Shown piece after piece: positions 1 to 9,610 of a stretch of DNA of 42,686 nt. Every line of letters starts with the position of its first letter. Position 1 is the stretch's first letter. Origin of the DNA: PNC22 sp035654175 (lineage in GTDB: Bacteria; Planctomycetota; Phycisphaerae; Phycisphaerales; UBA1924); NCBI GenBank assembly GCA_035654175.1, contig DASRXL010000152.1, forward strand, positions 1-42,686, in the 5' to 3' direction. A program made the position numbers and the translations under genes. The notes below the pieces were generated by a model that was not told where the DNA came from, ran no database searches, and saw only the letters and a program-made list of their open reading frames with translations.

Positions 1-498
1 CCTTGGCCTCCAAGCACTTGCGCCCCCGTTCGCACCCGCAAACATCCACGTCTGCGCGCGCAGAACCCGCCCCCACCCTTATCTATGAGGGCACCGCGCG
101 GCCCGCTCTCGACAACGTGAGTTCGTTCCACACACAGGTGACGGGGCGGGTCGTTCCGCACTCGCACGCTCCGGGTGGGGCCGTCTTGACAGCGGCTGGT
201 CCCCGGAGTCACCGGACCGGTCCATCAAACGTGCAACTGTCTCGCAAAGCCCGATCGGCACTCAAAAGGAACCCCCGCCCCGCTCACCATTCACCGGGTA
301 CCCCGCCCCTCCGGGGCGGCTCCCTCTTCTCTCCCCCCTCCATCGCTCGTTCCGGCGCACAGCTCCCCGCTCGCCGCCGCTGTGAACCACGCCGCCCGCG
401 CCACCCATCGACGGAGGCTCTGCGCACCCGCCTTGAACGCGCACGCTCCCGCGCCGACGATGACCGTGCACCCCGGGCATGCTCGTCCCCCAGAGGCG
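1..498. other. Stretch without a supportable gene
   Basis: No convincing coding region is seen in these 498 bases. The frames that stay open here give Pro/Arg/Ser-rich low-complexity translations, as expected from very high GC, and none shows a domain, signal peptide or ribosome binding site. The stretch lies downstream of the esterase on the minus strand and ends at the window edge, so a neighbouring gene may begin or end just outside. The only structured element noticed is a GC hairpin at 303-319. A TTGACA-like hexamer at about 186 has no matching -10 box. Confidence 0.6.
303..319 (+). terminator. GC hairpin, possible terminator
   Basis: Seven-base-pair stem CCGCCCC / GGGGCGG (303-309 with 313-319) around a TCC loop, followed on the plus strand by a pyrimidine-rich run (CTCCCTCTTCTCTCC). 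It could end a plus-strand transcript entering from outside the window. There is no true T-run, so the call is weak. Confidence 0.2.
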
Positions 499-1794
<1,296 letters not shown>

Positions 1795-1934
1795 GCGGAA
1801 TCTCCTGTGCAGGCCTGATCCTACCGCGAGCCGAGACCCCCCGACACTCCGCGCGCACGCACCGGCCGAGTTGACGCCCCGCCCCACCCACGCCACACTC
1901 GCCCGCGGCCGCTCGGGCCGGGGAGGACGACGCG

Positions 1935-2849
1935 ATGATCCGGATTCTCTCGTTCGATGGCGGCGGCATCATGGGCCTGTTCACCACCACCATCCTCGAG
2001 CGCCTCGCGGAGGCGCACCCGCAGCTCATCCAGCGCGCCGACATGCTTGCCGGCGCCTCCACAGGCGGCATCATCGCGCTCGGCCTGGCCGACGGCCTCT
2101 CGCCCGCGGACATCTCGACGCTGTACCGCACAAAGGCCGCGAAGATCTTCGACGACTCCATCTGGGACAACCTCAAGGACCTCGGCAACGCCATCGGCGC
2201 CGACTACAGCCCGAAAAACCTCGCGAAGGAGCTGCGCACGGTCTTCGGCGCCCGCACCCTCGCCGACCTGCCCAAGCGCGTGCTGGTCCCGGCCTTCGAC
2301 CTGATGGCCGAGGCGAGCGACGGGCGCCCGACTGTGTGGAAGCCCAAGTTCTTCCACAACTACCCCGGGCCGGACTCCGACGGCGCCGAGTCGATCGTCG
2401 ACGTCGCGCTCCGCACCAGCGCCGCGCCGACGTACTTCCCCTCGCACCAGGGATACATCGACGGCGGCGTGGTCGCCAACAACCCGTCGATGGCCGCCGT
2501 CGCGCAGGCCCTCGATCCCCGGGCCGCGGACGGCCGCCTGACCGACATCGTGCTCCTCGCCGTCGGCACCGGGATGGAGCCCAAGTTCATCAAGGGTCAG
2601 ACGCTCGACTGGGGCTGGGGCGAGTGGGCCCGCCCGCTGGTCTCCCTCATGATCAGCGGCGTCATGGGCGTCGCCGACTTCCAGTGCAGGCTGCTCCTCG
2701 GAGACCGCTACCGACGCGTGGACGAGTACCTGCCCGAGCCCTTCAACCTCGACGAGAAGCGATCCGGACGGCTCGACTGGCTCGTGGACCGGGCCAAGGA
2801 GGTCGACCTGGACGGGATAGTCGAGTGGCTGCGAACACACTGGTCCTGA
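1935..2849 (+). CDS. Patatin-like phospholipase
   Basis: A 304-residue patatin-family lipid acyl hydrolase. The complete catalytic signature is visible: the oxyanion-hole glycine loop DGGGIMG (residues 8-14), the nucleophile elbow GASTGG with Ser42, and the catalytic aspartate in YIDGG (Asp176), giving the family's Ser-Asp dyad. No signal peptide or membrane segment is seen, so it should act in the cytoplasm on phospholipid or acyl substrates. The ATG start is backed by GGGGAGG eleven bases upstream. Members of this length occur widely in bacteria, some as lipases and some as effectors or defence nucleases' partners; nothing beside it suggests a defence operon. The next gene, a sugar ABC ATPase, starts 45 bases after its stop on the same strand, which may be co-transcription without functional linkage. 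Confidence 0.88.
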   Translation: MIRILSFDGGGIMGLFTTTILERLAEAHPQLIQRADMLAGASTGGIIALGLADGLSPADISTLYRTKAAKIFDDSIWDNLKDLGNAIGADYSPKNLAKELRTVFGARTLADLPKRVLVPAFDLMAEASDGRPTVWKPKFFHNYPGPDSDGAESIVDVALRTSAAPTYFPSHQGYIDGGVVANNPSMAAVAQALDPRAADGRLTDIVLLAVGTGMEPKFIKGQTLDWGWGEWARPLVSLMISGVMGVADFQCRLLLGDRYRRVDEYLPEPFNLDEKRSGRLDWLVDRAKEVDLDGIVEWLRTHWS

Positions 2850-2894
2850 GCCCCGCAATGCCCCGGAGTGCGCCGGCCGATACGCTCTTCTTGC

Positions 2895-4514
2895 ATGGAC
2901 GCCCTGGCCACGCCGACCCACCCGATCCTCCTCGCTGAGCGCGTCTCCAAGCGCTTCGGCGTCACCCAGGCGCTCGACGACGTGTCGGTGAGCTTCCTTC
3001 CCGGCGAGGTCCACGCCCTCATGGGCGAGAACGGCGCGGGCAAGAGCACGCTGGGAAAGATCATCGCCGGGCTCCACCGGCAGGATTCGGGCAGGGTGCT
3101 TATCCGCTCGGGGCAGGCCGCCGCGCCCGGCGGCCCGCACAGCGACAGCGATATGCGCGAGCTGACCCCCGGCGCCATCGACGACGCCTTCGCCGCCGGC
3201 ATCCGGATCGTCCACCAGGAGCTGGCCCAGTGCCCCAACCTGACCGTGGCCGAGAACCTCTGCCTGCACGACATGCCCCGCACCCGCCTCGGCCTGGTGG
3301 ACCGCCGCGCGATGCGTGAGCGTGCGGCCAAGCTCCTCTCCGGGCTCGAGCCCGGGCTTGACGTCGAGGCGCCGCTCGGCAGCCTCGCCCCCGGGCGCCG
3401 CCAGATCGTCCAGATCGCCGGCAGCCTGGACGAGCGCTCCCGCGACGTCCGGGGCGCAGAAGCAACGGCCCGTCAGGGCGCCCGCGTCATCGTTCTCGAC
3501 GAGCCGACCAGCTCGCTCAGCGTCGCCGAGGTCGAGCGGCTGCTCCAGATCGTGCGCCGGCTCGCGGCCGAGGGGCTCACGCTGATCTACGTCTCCCACC
3601 GCATGGCCGAGATCTTCCAGGTGTGCGACCGCGTCACCGTGCTGCGCGACGGCAAGCTCGTCGCGACCAGCCATGTCCGCGACATCGACGAGCCCGCGCT
3701 CATCGAGCAGATGATCGGACGGAGGCTTGAGCAGACGACGAAACGCGCGCCCGCCGAAGCGACCGGCCGGCCGCCCGCGCTCAGCATCCGACAGCTCTCC
3801 TCACCGGGACGCCTGCGCGACGTCTCGCTCGATGTCATGCCCGGCGAGATCGTCGGCCTCGGCGGCCTTGTCGGCTCGGGACGCAGCGAGCTGCTCGACG
3901 CGATCTTCGGGATCGACCGGCGCGCCCGCGGCGGCGTGATCGTGGAGGGTCGCGCGATCGGGACCGGGGCCGTGCGCGCCATGATCCGCGCCGGCGTCGG
4001 CTATGTGCCCGAGGACCGCAAGCTCCAGGGCCTCTTTTTCGACCTCGGCGTCGACGAGAACCTGCTCATGCCGATCATGCCGAGCCTCGCGACCGCAGGC
4101 GCCCGCTCCCTGCGCCGCGAGCGCGCCGCGGCGGCCGCCCGAATCCGCGACTTCCGGGTGAAGGCGGCGTCGCCGAAGAGTCCGCCCGGCTCGCTCTCCG
4201 GCGGCAACCAGCAGAAGCTGCTGATCGCCCGGTGGATGACCAGAGACACCCGCGTGCTCCTGCTCGACGAGCCGACCCGCGGCATCGATGTGGGGACCAA
4301 GGCCGAGGTGTACCGGCTGATCCGCGAGGCCGCCGACCGCGGGGTGGCCGTGCTGCTCGTCACCAGCGAGATGCCCGAGCTGCTGGCCCTGTCCGACCGC
4401 ATCCTGGTGATGTGCGCGGGGCGCATCGCGGGCGCCCTCCAGGGCGCCGAAATGACCCAGGCCGAAATCCTGAAGCTCGCGACCGTGGACAGCCGCGAGC
4501 ACGCGCCGGCCTGA
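2895..4514 (+). CDS. Sugar ABC transporter ATPase, RbsA/MglA type (orphan)
   Basis: A 539-residue ATPase with two fused nucleotide-binding domains, the arrangement of RbsA/MglA/XylG carbohydrate importers. Domain 1 has Walker A GENGAGKST (44-52), Q-loop VHQEL (106-110) and Walker B VIVLDEPTS. Its signature is degenerate (SLAPGRRQ, 163-170), and about 17 extra residues (178-194) sit between signature and Walker B. Domain 2 has the Lys-less Walker A usual for this family (GLVGSGRSE, 324-332), a good signature LSGGNQQ (434-440) and LLLDEPTRGIDVG. The ATG at 2895 was preferred to a GTG at 2868, which adds nine residues; neither has a clear ribosome binding site. No permease or binding-protein gene lies in the window, so partners must be encoded elsewhere. 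The substrate, probably a sugar or nucleoside, cannot be told from sequence. Confidence 0.87.
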   Translation: MDALATPTHPILLAERVSKRFGVTQALDDVSVSFLPGEVHALMGENGAGKSTLGKIIAGLHRQDSGRVLIRSGQAAAPGGPHSDSDMRELTPGAIDDAFAAGIRIVHQELAQCPNLTVAENLCLHDMPRTRLGLVDRRAMRERAAKLLSGLEPGLDVEAPLGSLAPGRRQIVQIAGSLDERSRDVRGAEATARQGARVIVLDEPTSSLSVAEVERLLQIVRRLAAEGLTLIYVSHRMAEIFQVCDRVTVLRDGKLVATSHVRDIDEPALIEQMIGRRLEQTTKRAPAEATGRPPALSIRQLSSPGRLRDVSLDVMPGEIVGLGGLVGSGRSELLDAIFGIDRRARGGVIVEGRAIGTGAVRAMIRAGVGYVPEDRKLQGLFFDLGVDENLLMPIMPSLATAGARSLRRERAAAAARIRDFRVKAASPKSPPGSLSGGNQQKLLIARWMTRDTRVLLLDEPTRGIDVGTKAEVYRLIREAADRGVAVLLVTSEMPELLALSDRILVMCAGRIAGALQGAEMTQAEILKLATVDSREHAPA

Positions 4515-4580
4515 AGGTATCGGCACGCCGACGTGAGCACGGATGCTCTCTGCGTCCGCCCTCGTCCGCGCCCGATCGGC

Positions 4581-6737
4581 TCACCCCGGCGTGCGAAGCA
4601 CGATGTCCTCGTTCTCGCGCCCGCTCGCCCTCAGCTCCGTGCCGTCGCGCATGAGCAGCCGGACCCGCAGGGCTCGCTGCGGGGCATTCCAGCGCCCGTC
4701 GCGCCGCGTCGCCCTCACGTACACCGCGTCCGCCTCCGCGACCGCCTCGTACGTCGTCAGCCGGTACTCGCCGTCGCGGAATTCCCAACCGTCGCCGAAA
4801 TCCTCGTACAGCGTGCCGCGGGCGCTGCCGGAATCGTCGAGCGCGACGACGAGCTCCAGCGGGTCGAGCGGTCGCTCTCCCGTGTGCTGCTCGACCGGCC
4901 CCGTCGGCACGATGGATCCGGCCCTCGCATAGAGGCGCGGCAAGTCCGGGTCGCCCGCGTCGCCGAAATCCAATGCCCTCCACGCCGCGCCGAAATCCCT
5001 CGGCAGCGCGGGCGCGCGGTCCCCTTCCTGCGTCAGCGCCGGCACGACGAGCACGTCGCCCCCGAGCAGGAACGCGTCGTCCTCCGAGCGCAGCGCCGGA
5101 TCGGCCGGGTCCAGGAAGAAGAGCGGGCGCACGATGGGCATGCCCGTGTCGTGCGCCTCGCGGAAGAGCGTGTAGAGGTACGGGATCAGGCGGTACCGAC
5201 GCTCCAGCGCCCGCCGGCACGTCGCCTCGACCCCGGGCCCGAACGCCCACGGCTCCTTGTCGACGTTCTCCTTGCCCGTGTGCCCGCGCGCGAAGGGCAG
5301 CAGCGCGCCCACGCCCATCCAGCGGGCAAACAGCTCGCCGTCCCCGTCGCCCACGAACCCGCCGATGTCCGGGCCCGTGAAGGGATTGCCCGAGAGGCCC
5401 AGATTGATCACCATGGGGACCGACCACTCGAGGTGGTCCCACGCCGCCGTGTTGTCTCCCGACCAGGTCGCGGCATACCGCTGCCCGCCGAGGAAGTTCG
5501 CGCGGCTGAGGACGAACGGGCGCCGGTTGGGATAGGCCCGCATGAACCCCTCCCGCGTCGCGCGCGCCATCTGCATGCCGTAGATGTTGTGGTACTTCGC
5601 GTGGGGGCCCGGCCCGCCCAGGGCCGCGTCGGCGCGGTGCACGTTGCCCGCGGGCATGGTCTTGCCATCGACGTTGAACACCGCCGGCTCGTTCATGTCG
5701 TTCCACACCCCGTCGATGCCCAGCAGGACGAAATCCTCCACCAGGCCCGACCACCAGTCGCGCACCGAGCCGCTCGTGAAATCCGGGAACACGCACGGCC
5801 CCGGCCAGACGTCCCCGACGTACGGCTCGCCCGCCGCCGTCTCCACCCACGCCCCGCGCTCCGTGCCTTGCCGATAGACGGAGTCGCTCTCGTCGAGCTT
5901 CACGCCCGGATCGAGCATCCACACGCTCCGGAAGCCCATGGTGTGCAGGTCGGTATTCAGCCGGCGCGGATCCGGGAAGCCCACCGGATCGAACGTGAAC
6001 ACGCGGTACCCGTTCATGTAGTCGATATCCATCCAGACCACGTCTGCCGGGATCGACCGCTCCCGGAAGCCGCTCGCGACCTCGCGCACCCGCGACTCCG
6101 GCGCGTATGAATAGCGGCACTGGTGGTAGCCCAGCGCCCACAGCGGCGGCATCTCGATCTTGCCGGTCAGGTCGGCGAGCGTGGTCACGACGTCCTGCGG
6201 CGAGGTCCGGTCGATCACGATCACGGCGAAGTCCGGGCCGTCGGCCGTCATCGTGATCCCGCTCGTCAGGTCGATCCACGTGCGGAACGTCGTGTCCGCC
6301 AGCACGCCGAACGCGCTCCCGTCCGGGCGCACCGCGAGCACCCACGGGTGGCTCTGGTAGAGGTGCGGCGTCCGGGCGTCGTACCCGTACGCGTCGTGAT
6401 TCCAGCACTCAATCACCCGCCCGTTTCGCAGGAGCGGGCCGGCGACCTCTCCGGTGCCGTACAGGCTGGTGCCCGGCGCGACCGTGATGGCAAAGCCCTC
6501 CCGCCCCTCCTCGGTCTCGAAGAACTCGGGCACGACACGGAGCCCGTCCGGCGCCGGCCCGAGGGGCTCGGGCGGCGCCACCAACGCGACGGAGGGATGC
6601 AGGCCGTCGGCCGCGACGCCGGCATCCGTGAATCTCACAATCCCATCGCCGAGCAGGTCGGCCCGCGGCTGGGCCGAAGCCGACACCGCGGCGAGGGCAA
6701 GGACCGGGAGGATCGCGGCGGCGCGGAGGCGGGGCAT
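4581..6737 (-). CDS. Exported GH31 alpha-glucosidase-type glycoside hydrolase
   Basis: A 718-residue glycoside hydrolase family 31 enzyme with an N-terminal signal peptide (residues 1-22, cleavage after ASA), so it acts in the periplasm or outside. After an N-terminal beta domain (LYGTGE at about 93) the TIM barrel shows ADVVWMDIDYM, the nucleophile motif WNDMNEP (Asp347) and WSGDN with the likely acid/base Asp428. The C-terminal beta domains follow (PGT-, LYEDFGDGWEF). GH31 retaining enzymes release alpha-linked glucose or xylose from oligosaccharides; the exact specificity is not readable here. The start at 6737 has a GGAG seven bases upstream. It is divergent from an exported GH13 enzyme with 133 bases between, pointing to shared control of alpha-glucan degradation. 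It converges on the ABC ATPase gene with a 66-base gap. Confidence 0.93.
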   Translation of the reverse strand: MPRLRAAAILPVLALAAVSASAQPRADLLGDGIVRFTDAGVAADGLHPSVALVAPPEPLGPAPDGLRVVPEFFETEEGREGFAITVAPGTSLYGTGEVAGPLLRNGRVIECWNHDAYGYDARTPHLYQSHPWVLAVRPDGSAFGVLADTTFRTWIDLTSGITMTADGPDFAVIVIDRTSPQDVVTTLADLTGKIEMPPLWALGYHQCRYSYAPESRVREVASGFRERSIPADVVWMDIDYMNGYRVFTFDPVGFPDPRRLNTDLHTMGFRSVWMLDPGVKLDESDSVYRQGTERGAWVETAAGEPYVGDVWPGPCVFPDFTSGSVRDWWSGLVEDFVLLGIDGVWNDMNEPAVFNVDGKTMPAGNVHRADAALGGPGPHAKYHNIYGMQMARATREGFMRAYPNRRPFVLSRANFLGGQRYAATWSGDNTAAWDHLEWSVPMVINLGLSGNPFTGPDIGGFVGDGDGELFARWMGVGALLPFARGHTGKENVDKEPWAFGPGVEATCRRALERRYRLIPYLYTLFREAHDTGMPIVRPLFFLDPADPALRSEDDAFLLGGDVLVVPALTQEGDRAPALPRDFGAAWRALDFGDAGDPDLPRLYARAGSIVPTGPVEQHTGERPLDPLELVVALDDSGSARGTLYEDFGDGWEFRDGEYRLTTYEAVAEADAVYVRATRRDGRWNAPQRALRVRLLMRDGTELRASGRENEDIVLRTPG

Positions 6738-6830
6738 GGCGGGCTCCGGAGCGGGTGCGGGGCGCGCGTGCTCGCGCGGGATTCAAACCGGAATCGTACC
6801 TGCGCCCTTCCCGGCGCGCGGCCCCGGGAC

Positions 6831-6836
6831 CATAAT
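6831..6836 (+). promoter_or_regulatory. Possible -10 box for the GH13 gene
   Basis: CATAAT lies 34 bases before the GH13 start codon in an otherwise very GC-rich intergenic region between the divergent GH31 and GH13 genes. No good -35 hexamer is found 16-18 bases upstream, so this is only a suggestion. Confidence 0.22.
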
Positions 6837-6870
6837 GCATCGCGGCGGCGCTTCGGCGCGGGAGGGGCCA

Positions 6871-9597
6871 ATGACGCGGCAAGCAACCAATGCGCTGCAC
6901 GGCCTCGCGGCGGTGCTCCTCGCCTGCGCCGGCTCGGCCGCCTCGGCGCAGGAGGACGGCGGCGCGATCCTCCAGTGGTTCGAGAACCAGTGGCAGTGGA
7001 TCGAGCACCGGGCGCCGGACTTTTTCCACGCGGGGTACGGCGCGCTCTGGCTGCCGCCGCCCTCCAAGTGCGCGGACCCCAAGAGCCCGGGCTATGACGT
7101 GTTCGACCGGTTCGATCTCGGCGCGCCCGGCGCGCCCACGGCCTACGGCACCGAGCAGGGGTTCCGCGCCGCGATCGGCGAGCTGCACCAGGCCGACGGG
7201 CTGGTCTACGTCGACCTCATCATGAACCACAACTCCGGCCGGCAGGCCAGCGTCGGCTTCCAGCAGGCCGGCGGCTATCCCGGCTTCTGGCTGCACCCCG
7301 AGGACCCGGCGCGCGACAAGCGGCCGACCGACGACTGGGGCGACTTCCACGGCGGCAACGCGGGCGGGTATCTCCAATCCGAGAACCCCAATGGGCCGAA
7401 CTACGACCGGTTGCGCGGCGACCTCGTCGCGCTGATCGACATCGGGCAGGAGACCAACCACCAGTTCATCCGACACCCGGTGGCCGAGGGCGACCCCCGC
7501 AACATCCCCGCGGGCACGGCGTACAACCGCGTGAGTCCCGCCAACGCGCGGTGCTACACCGACCAGTCGCTCGCGCCCAAAGTCGTCCGGAACCCCGGGA
7601 CCACGCGCAACCCGCCGCCCGGCGACCACTGGGAGTTCTCGTTCCACCCCTACAACACGCTCGACCCGATGGCGGGCGACGCGGTGACCGACAACACGAC
7701 CGGGCTGCTCATGCGCTTCACGCAGTGGCTGCTCGACGACTTCGGCGTGGACGGCTACCGGCTCGACGCGGCCAAGCACGTGCCGAGCTGGTTTTGGGAC
7801 ACGTACTGGGACAGCGTGCTCTTCGAGCGTCGGACGACCCCGGCGGGCACGCCCGTGACGCCCATCTCCTTCGTCGAGTGCGTGGACGGCAACTCGTTCG
7901 CCTACGCCGAGTACGTGCGCAAGGACGGCTTCGCCAGGCGCGACGCCCTCGATCTCAACGGCGCGGGGCAGCTGCGCGGATTGATCGACGCGGGAGGGTT
8001 CGGCTCCTGGGACAGCGTGATCTCGGCGCACATCGACACGGCCGACGACGGCTACAACAACGCGAGCGTCGGCGTGAACCACGTCTTCAGCCACGACAAC
8101 GGCTCCGCCGGGGACGGCGGCTCCGCCCCGCCGCTCCCGAGCGCCAAGCAGCAGGGCCTGCCCATGATGGCCTACACGCTGCTGCGCGGCGGGCCGGCGA
8201 TCGTCTACCACAACGCCCGCGGCATCAGCCGGTCGTCCGGCTTCTTCCCGCGCGAGGGGTCGCCCAACGCCCTCGGGCTCGACCCCGCGACGGGCCGCCC
8301 CGACGACACGCTCACGACGCTCGTGCGGATCCGCAACGAGTACGGACGCGGCGAGTTCCATCCCTACTCCCAGGGCAAGGACGACGTGCTCGCCTTCCAG
8401 CGCGCGACCGACACTGGGAATGGCTACTCGGCGAACCTGCTCGTCGCGGTGTGCGACCGGTATGACGACGGCGCGCAGCAGCGCACCGTTCCCGTGTGGT
8501 TCCCGCCCGGCACGCGCCTGCACGAGCTCACGGGCAACGCCGCGGATCCGGCGGTGGACCCGCAGAACCAGGTCCCGGAGGTCGTGGTCGTCAGCGGAGG
8601 GGGCACGGTCGGCCTGCTCGTGCCGCACAACAGGTCCGGCGCCGTGGAGCACGGCCGGGGATACCTGGTCTACGGGCCCGTGGCGCCGGCCGGCGAGCTC
8701 GGGCTTCTCGGCGCCGACGGCGTGATCGGGGCCGACCCCCCGAACGCCCCCGCATACCGGCGGCGCCTTGCGGAGACGCCCGTCGTCACAGGAGATTGGT
8801 TCACGGTTCGCCTGACGACGACACAGGCCGACCCGCTCGACCCGAACACCGACGACAGCGCCGTCTTCCGCTTCAACCAAGGGTTCGCGGACCTCAACCG
8901 CGACGGCGCGGCCGACTTCGGCGAGGGGCTCGGGCCGGTCTCCGGGTACGAGAACTTCCTGACGCTCAACCAGCCGCTGTACGGCTCGGGCGCGGAGGAG
9001 GGCCGCTACGCGCAGGAGATCCGGACGGCCGACCTGCCGGAGGGGTACAACTACCTGTCGGTCCTTGCGTTCCGCCACCGCACCGCCGGCGAGGCGCCCA
9101 TTTTCCGCGAGTTCCGACTCGCGGTCTACCTCGACCGCGCCGGCCCGGAGATCGAGCTGACCGATCCGGGCGAGATCGACGCGAGCGCATGGGAGTTTAA
9201 GATCCGCCCGCTCGATCGGACCGCGCAGCGGGTGCATTTCTTCTGGGATCTCCCCCCGGACGTCGACCCGATCCCGCTCATCTCTCCCTTCAACCAGGGC
9301 GCGAAGCGCGACCGCTTCGATTGGCGCTGGACCCAGGCCGACATCACACATGGCGCGCACACGCTCACCGTCGTTCCGGTGGAGGTGACCGGCTCCGCGG
9401 CGGTGCGCCGGTACGAGGTCTTCGCCCACCTGTGCCGCGTGGACATGAACGAGGACGGCGCCGCCGACACGCTGGATTTCATCGAGTACCTCGGGCTGTG
9501 GGCCGCGCGCGACCCCGAGGCGGACTTCAGCGGCGACGGCGCGGTGAACACGCTCGACTTCGTGGCCTTCCTCAACGCGTGGGTCGCGGGCTGCTGA
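6871..9597 (+). CDS. Exported GH13 alpha-amylase-family enzyme with C-terminal dockerin-like domain
   Basis: A 908-residue alpha-amylase-superfamily enzyme. Residues 1-27 are a signal peptide ending ASAQ. The four GH13 regions are visible: VDLIMNHN (region I), DGYRLDAAKH with nucleophile Asp299, ISFVECVDG with general acid Glu336, and FSHDN with Asp409. A beta domain, an Ig-like region (about 750-850) and a C-terminal pair of calcium-loop repeats follow (DMNEDGAADTLDF and DFSGDGAVNTLDF), ending in WVAGC. That tail matches the GC-type dockerin-like anchor known from Phycisphaerales secreted enzymes, which may sort or attach the protein. An ATG 417 bases upstream in frame exists, but the chosen one has GGAGGGG just before it and begins the signal peptide. 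The substrate is probably an alpha-glucan such as starch or glycogen; action with the divergent GH31 enzyme is inferred. Confidence 0.92.
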   Translation: MTRQATNALHGLAAVLLACAGSAASAQEDGGAILQWFENQWQWIEHRAPDFFHAGYGALWLPPPSKCADPKSPGYDVFDRFDLGAPGAPTAYGTEQGFRAAIGELHQADGLVYVDLIMNHNSGRQASVGFQQAGGYPGFWLHPEDPARDKRPTDDWGDFHGGNAGGYLQSENPNGPNYDRLRGDLVALIDIGQETNHQFIRHPVAEGDPRNIPAGTAYNRVSPANARCYTDQSLAPKVVRNPGTTRNPPPGDHWEFSFHPYNTLDPMAGDAVTDNTTGLLMRFTQWLLDDFGVDGYRLDAAKHVPSWFWDTYWDSVLFERRTTPAGTPVTPISFVECVDGNSFAYAEYVRKDGFARRDALDLNGAGQLRGLIDAGGFGSWDSVISAHIDTADDGYNNASVGVNHVFSHDNGSAGDGGSAPPLPSAKQQGLPMMAYTLLRGGPAIVYHNARGISRSSGFFPREGSPNALGLDPATGRPDDTLTTLVRIRNEYGRGEFHPYSQGKDDVLAFQRATDTGNGYSANLLVAVCDRYDDGAQQRTVPVWFPPGTRLHELTGNAADPAVDPQNQVPEVVVVSGGGTVGLLVPHNRSGAVEHGRGYLVYGPVAPAGELGLLGADGVIGADPPNAPAYRRRLAETPVVTGDWFTVRLTTTQADPLDPNTDDSAVFRFNQGFADLNRDGAADFGEGLGPVSGYENFLTLNQPLYGSGAEEGRYAQEIRTADLPEGYNYLSVLAFRHRTAGEAPIFREFRLAVYLDRAGPEIELTDPGEIDASAWEFKIRPLDRTAQRVHFFWDLPPDVDPIPLISPFNQGAKRDRFDWRWTQADITHGAHTLTVVPVEVTGSAAVRRYEVFAHLCRVDMNEDGAADTLDFIEYLGLWAARDPEADFSGDGAVNTLDFVAFLNAWVAGC

Positions 9598-9610
9598 GGG
9601 GTCCGGCGGC

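Noticed and set aside
6775..6791. Minus-strand GGTTTGAATCCCGCG, resembling a tRNA T-arm
   Set aside because: The bases flanking the putative loop do not pair, and no acceptor, anticodon or D-arm can be drawn around it.
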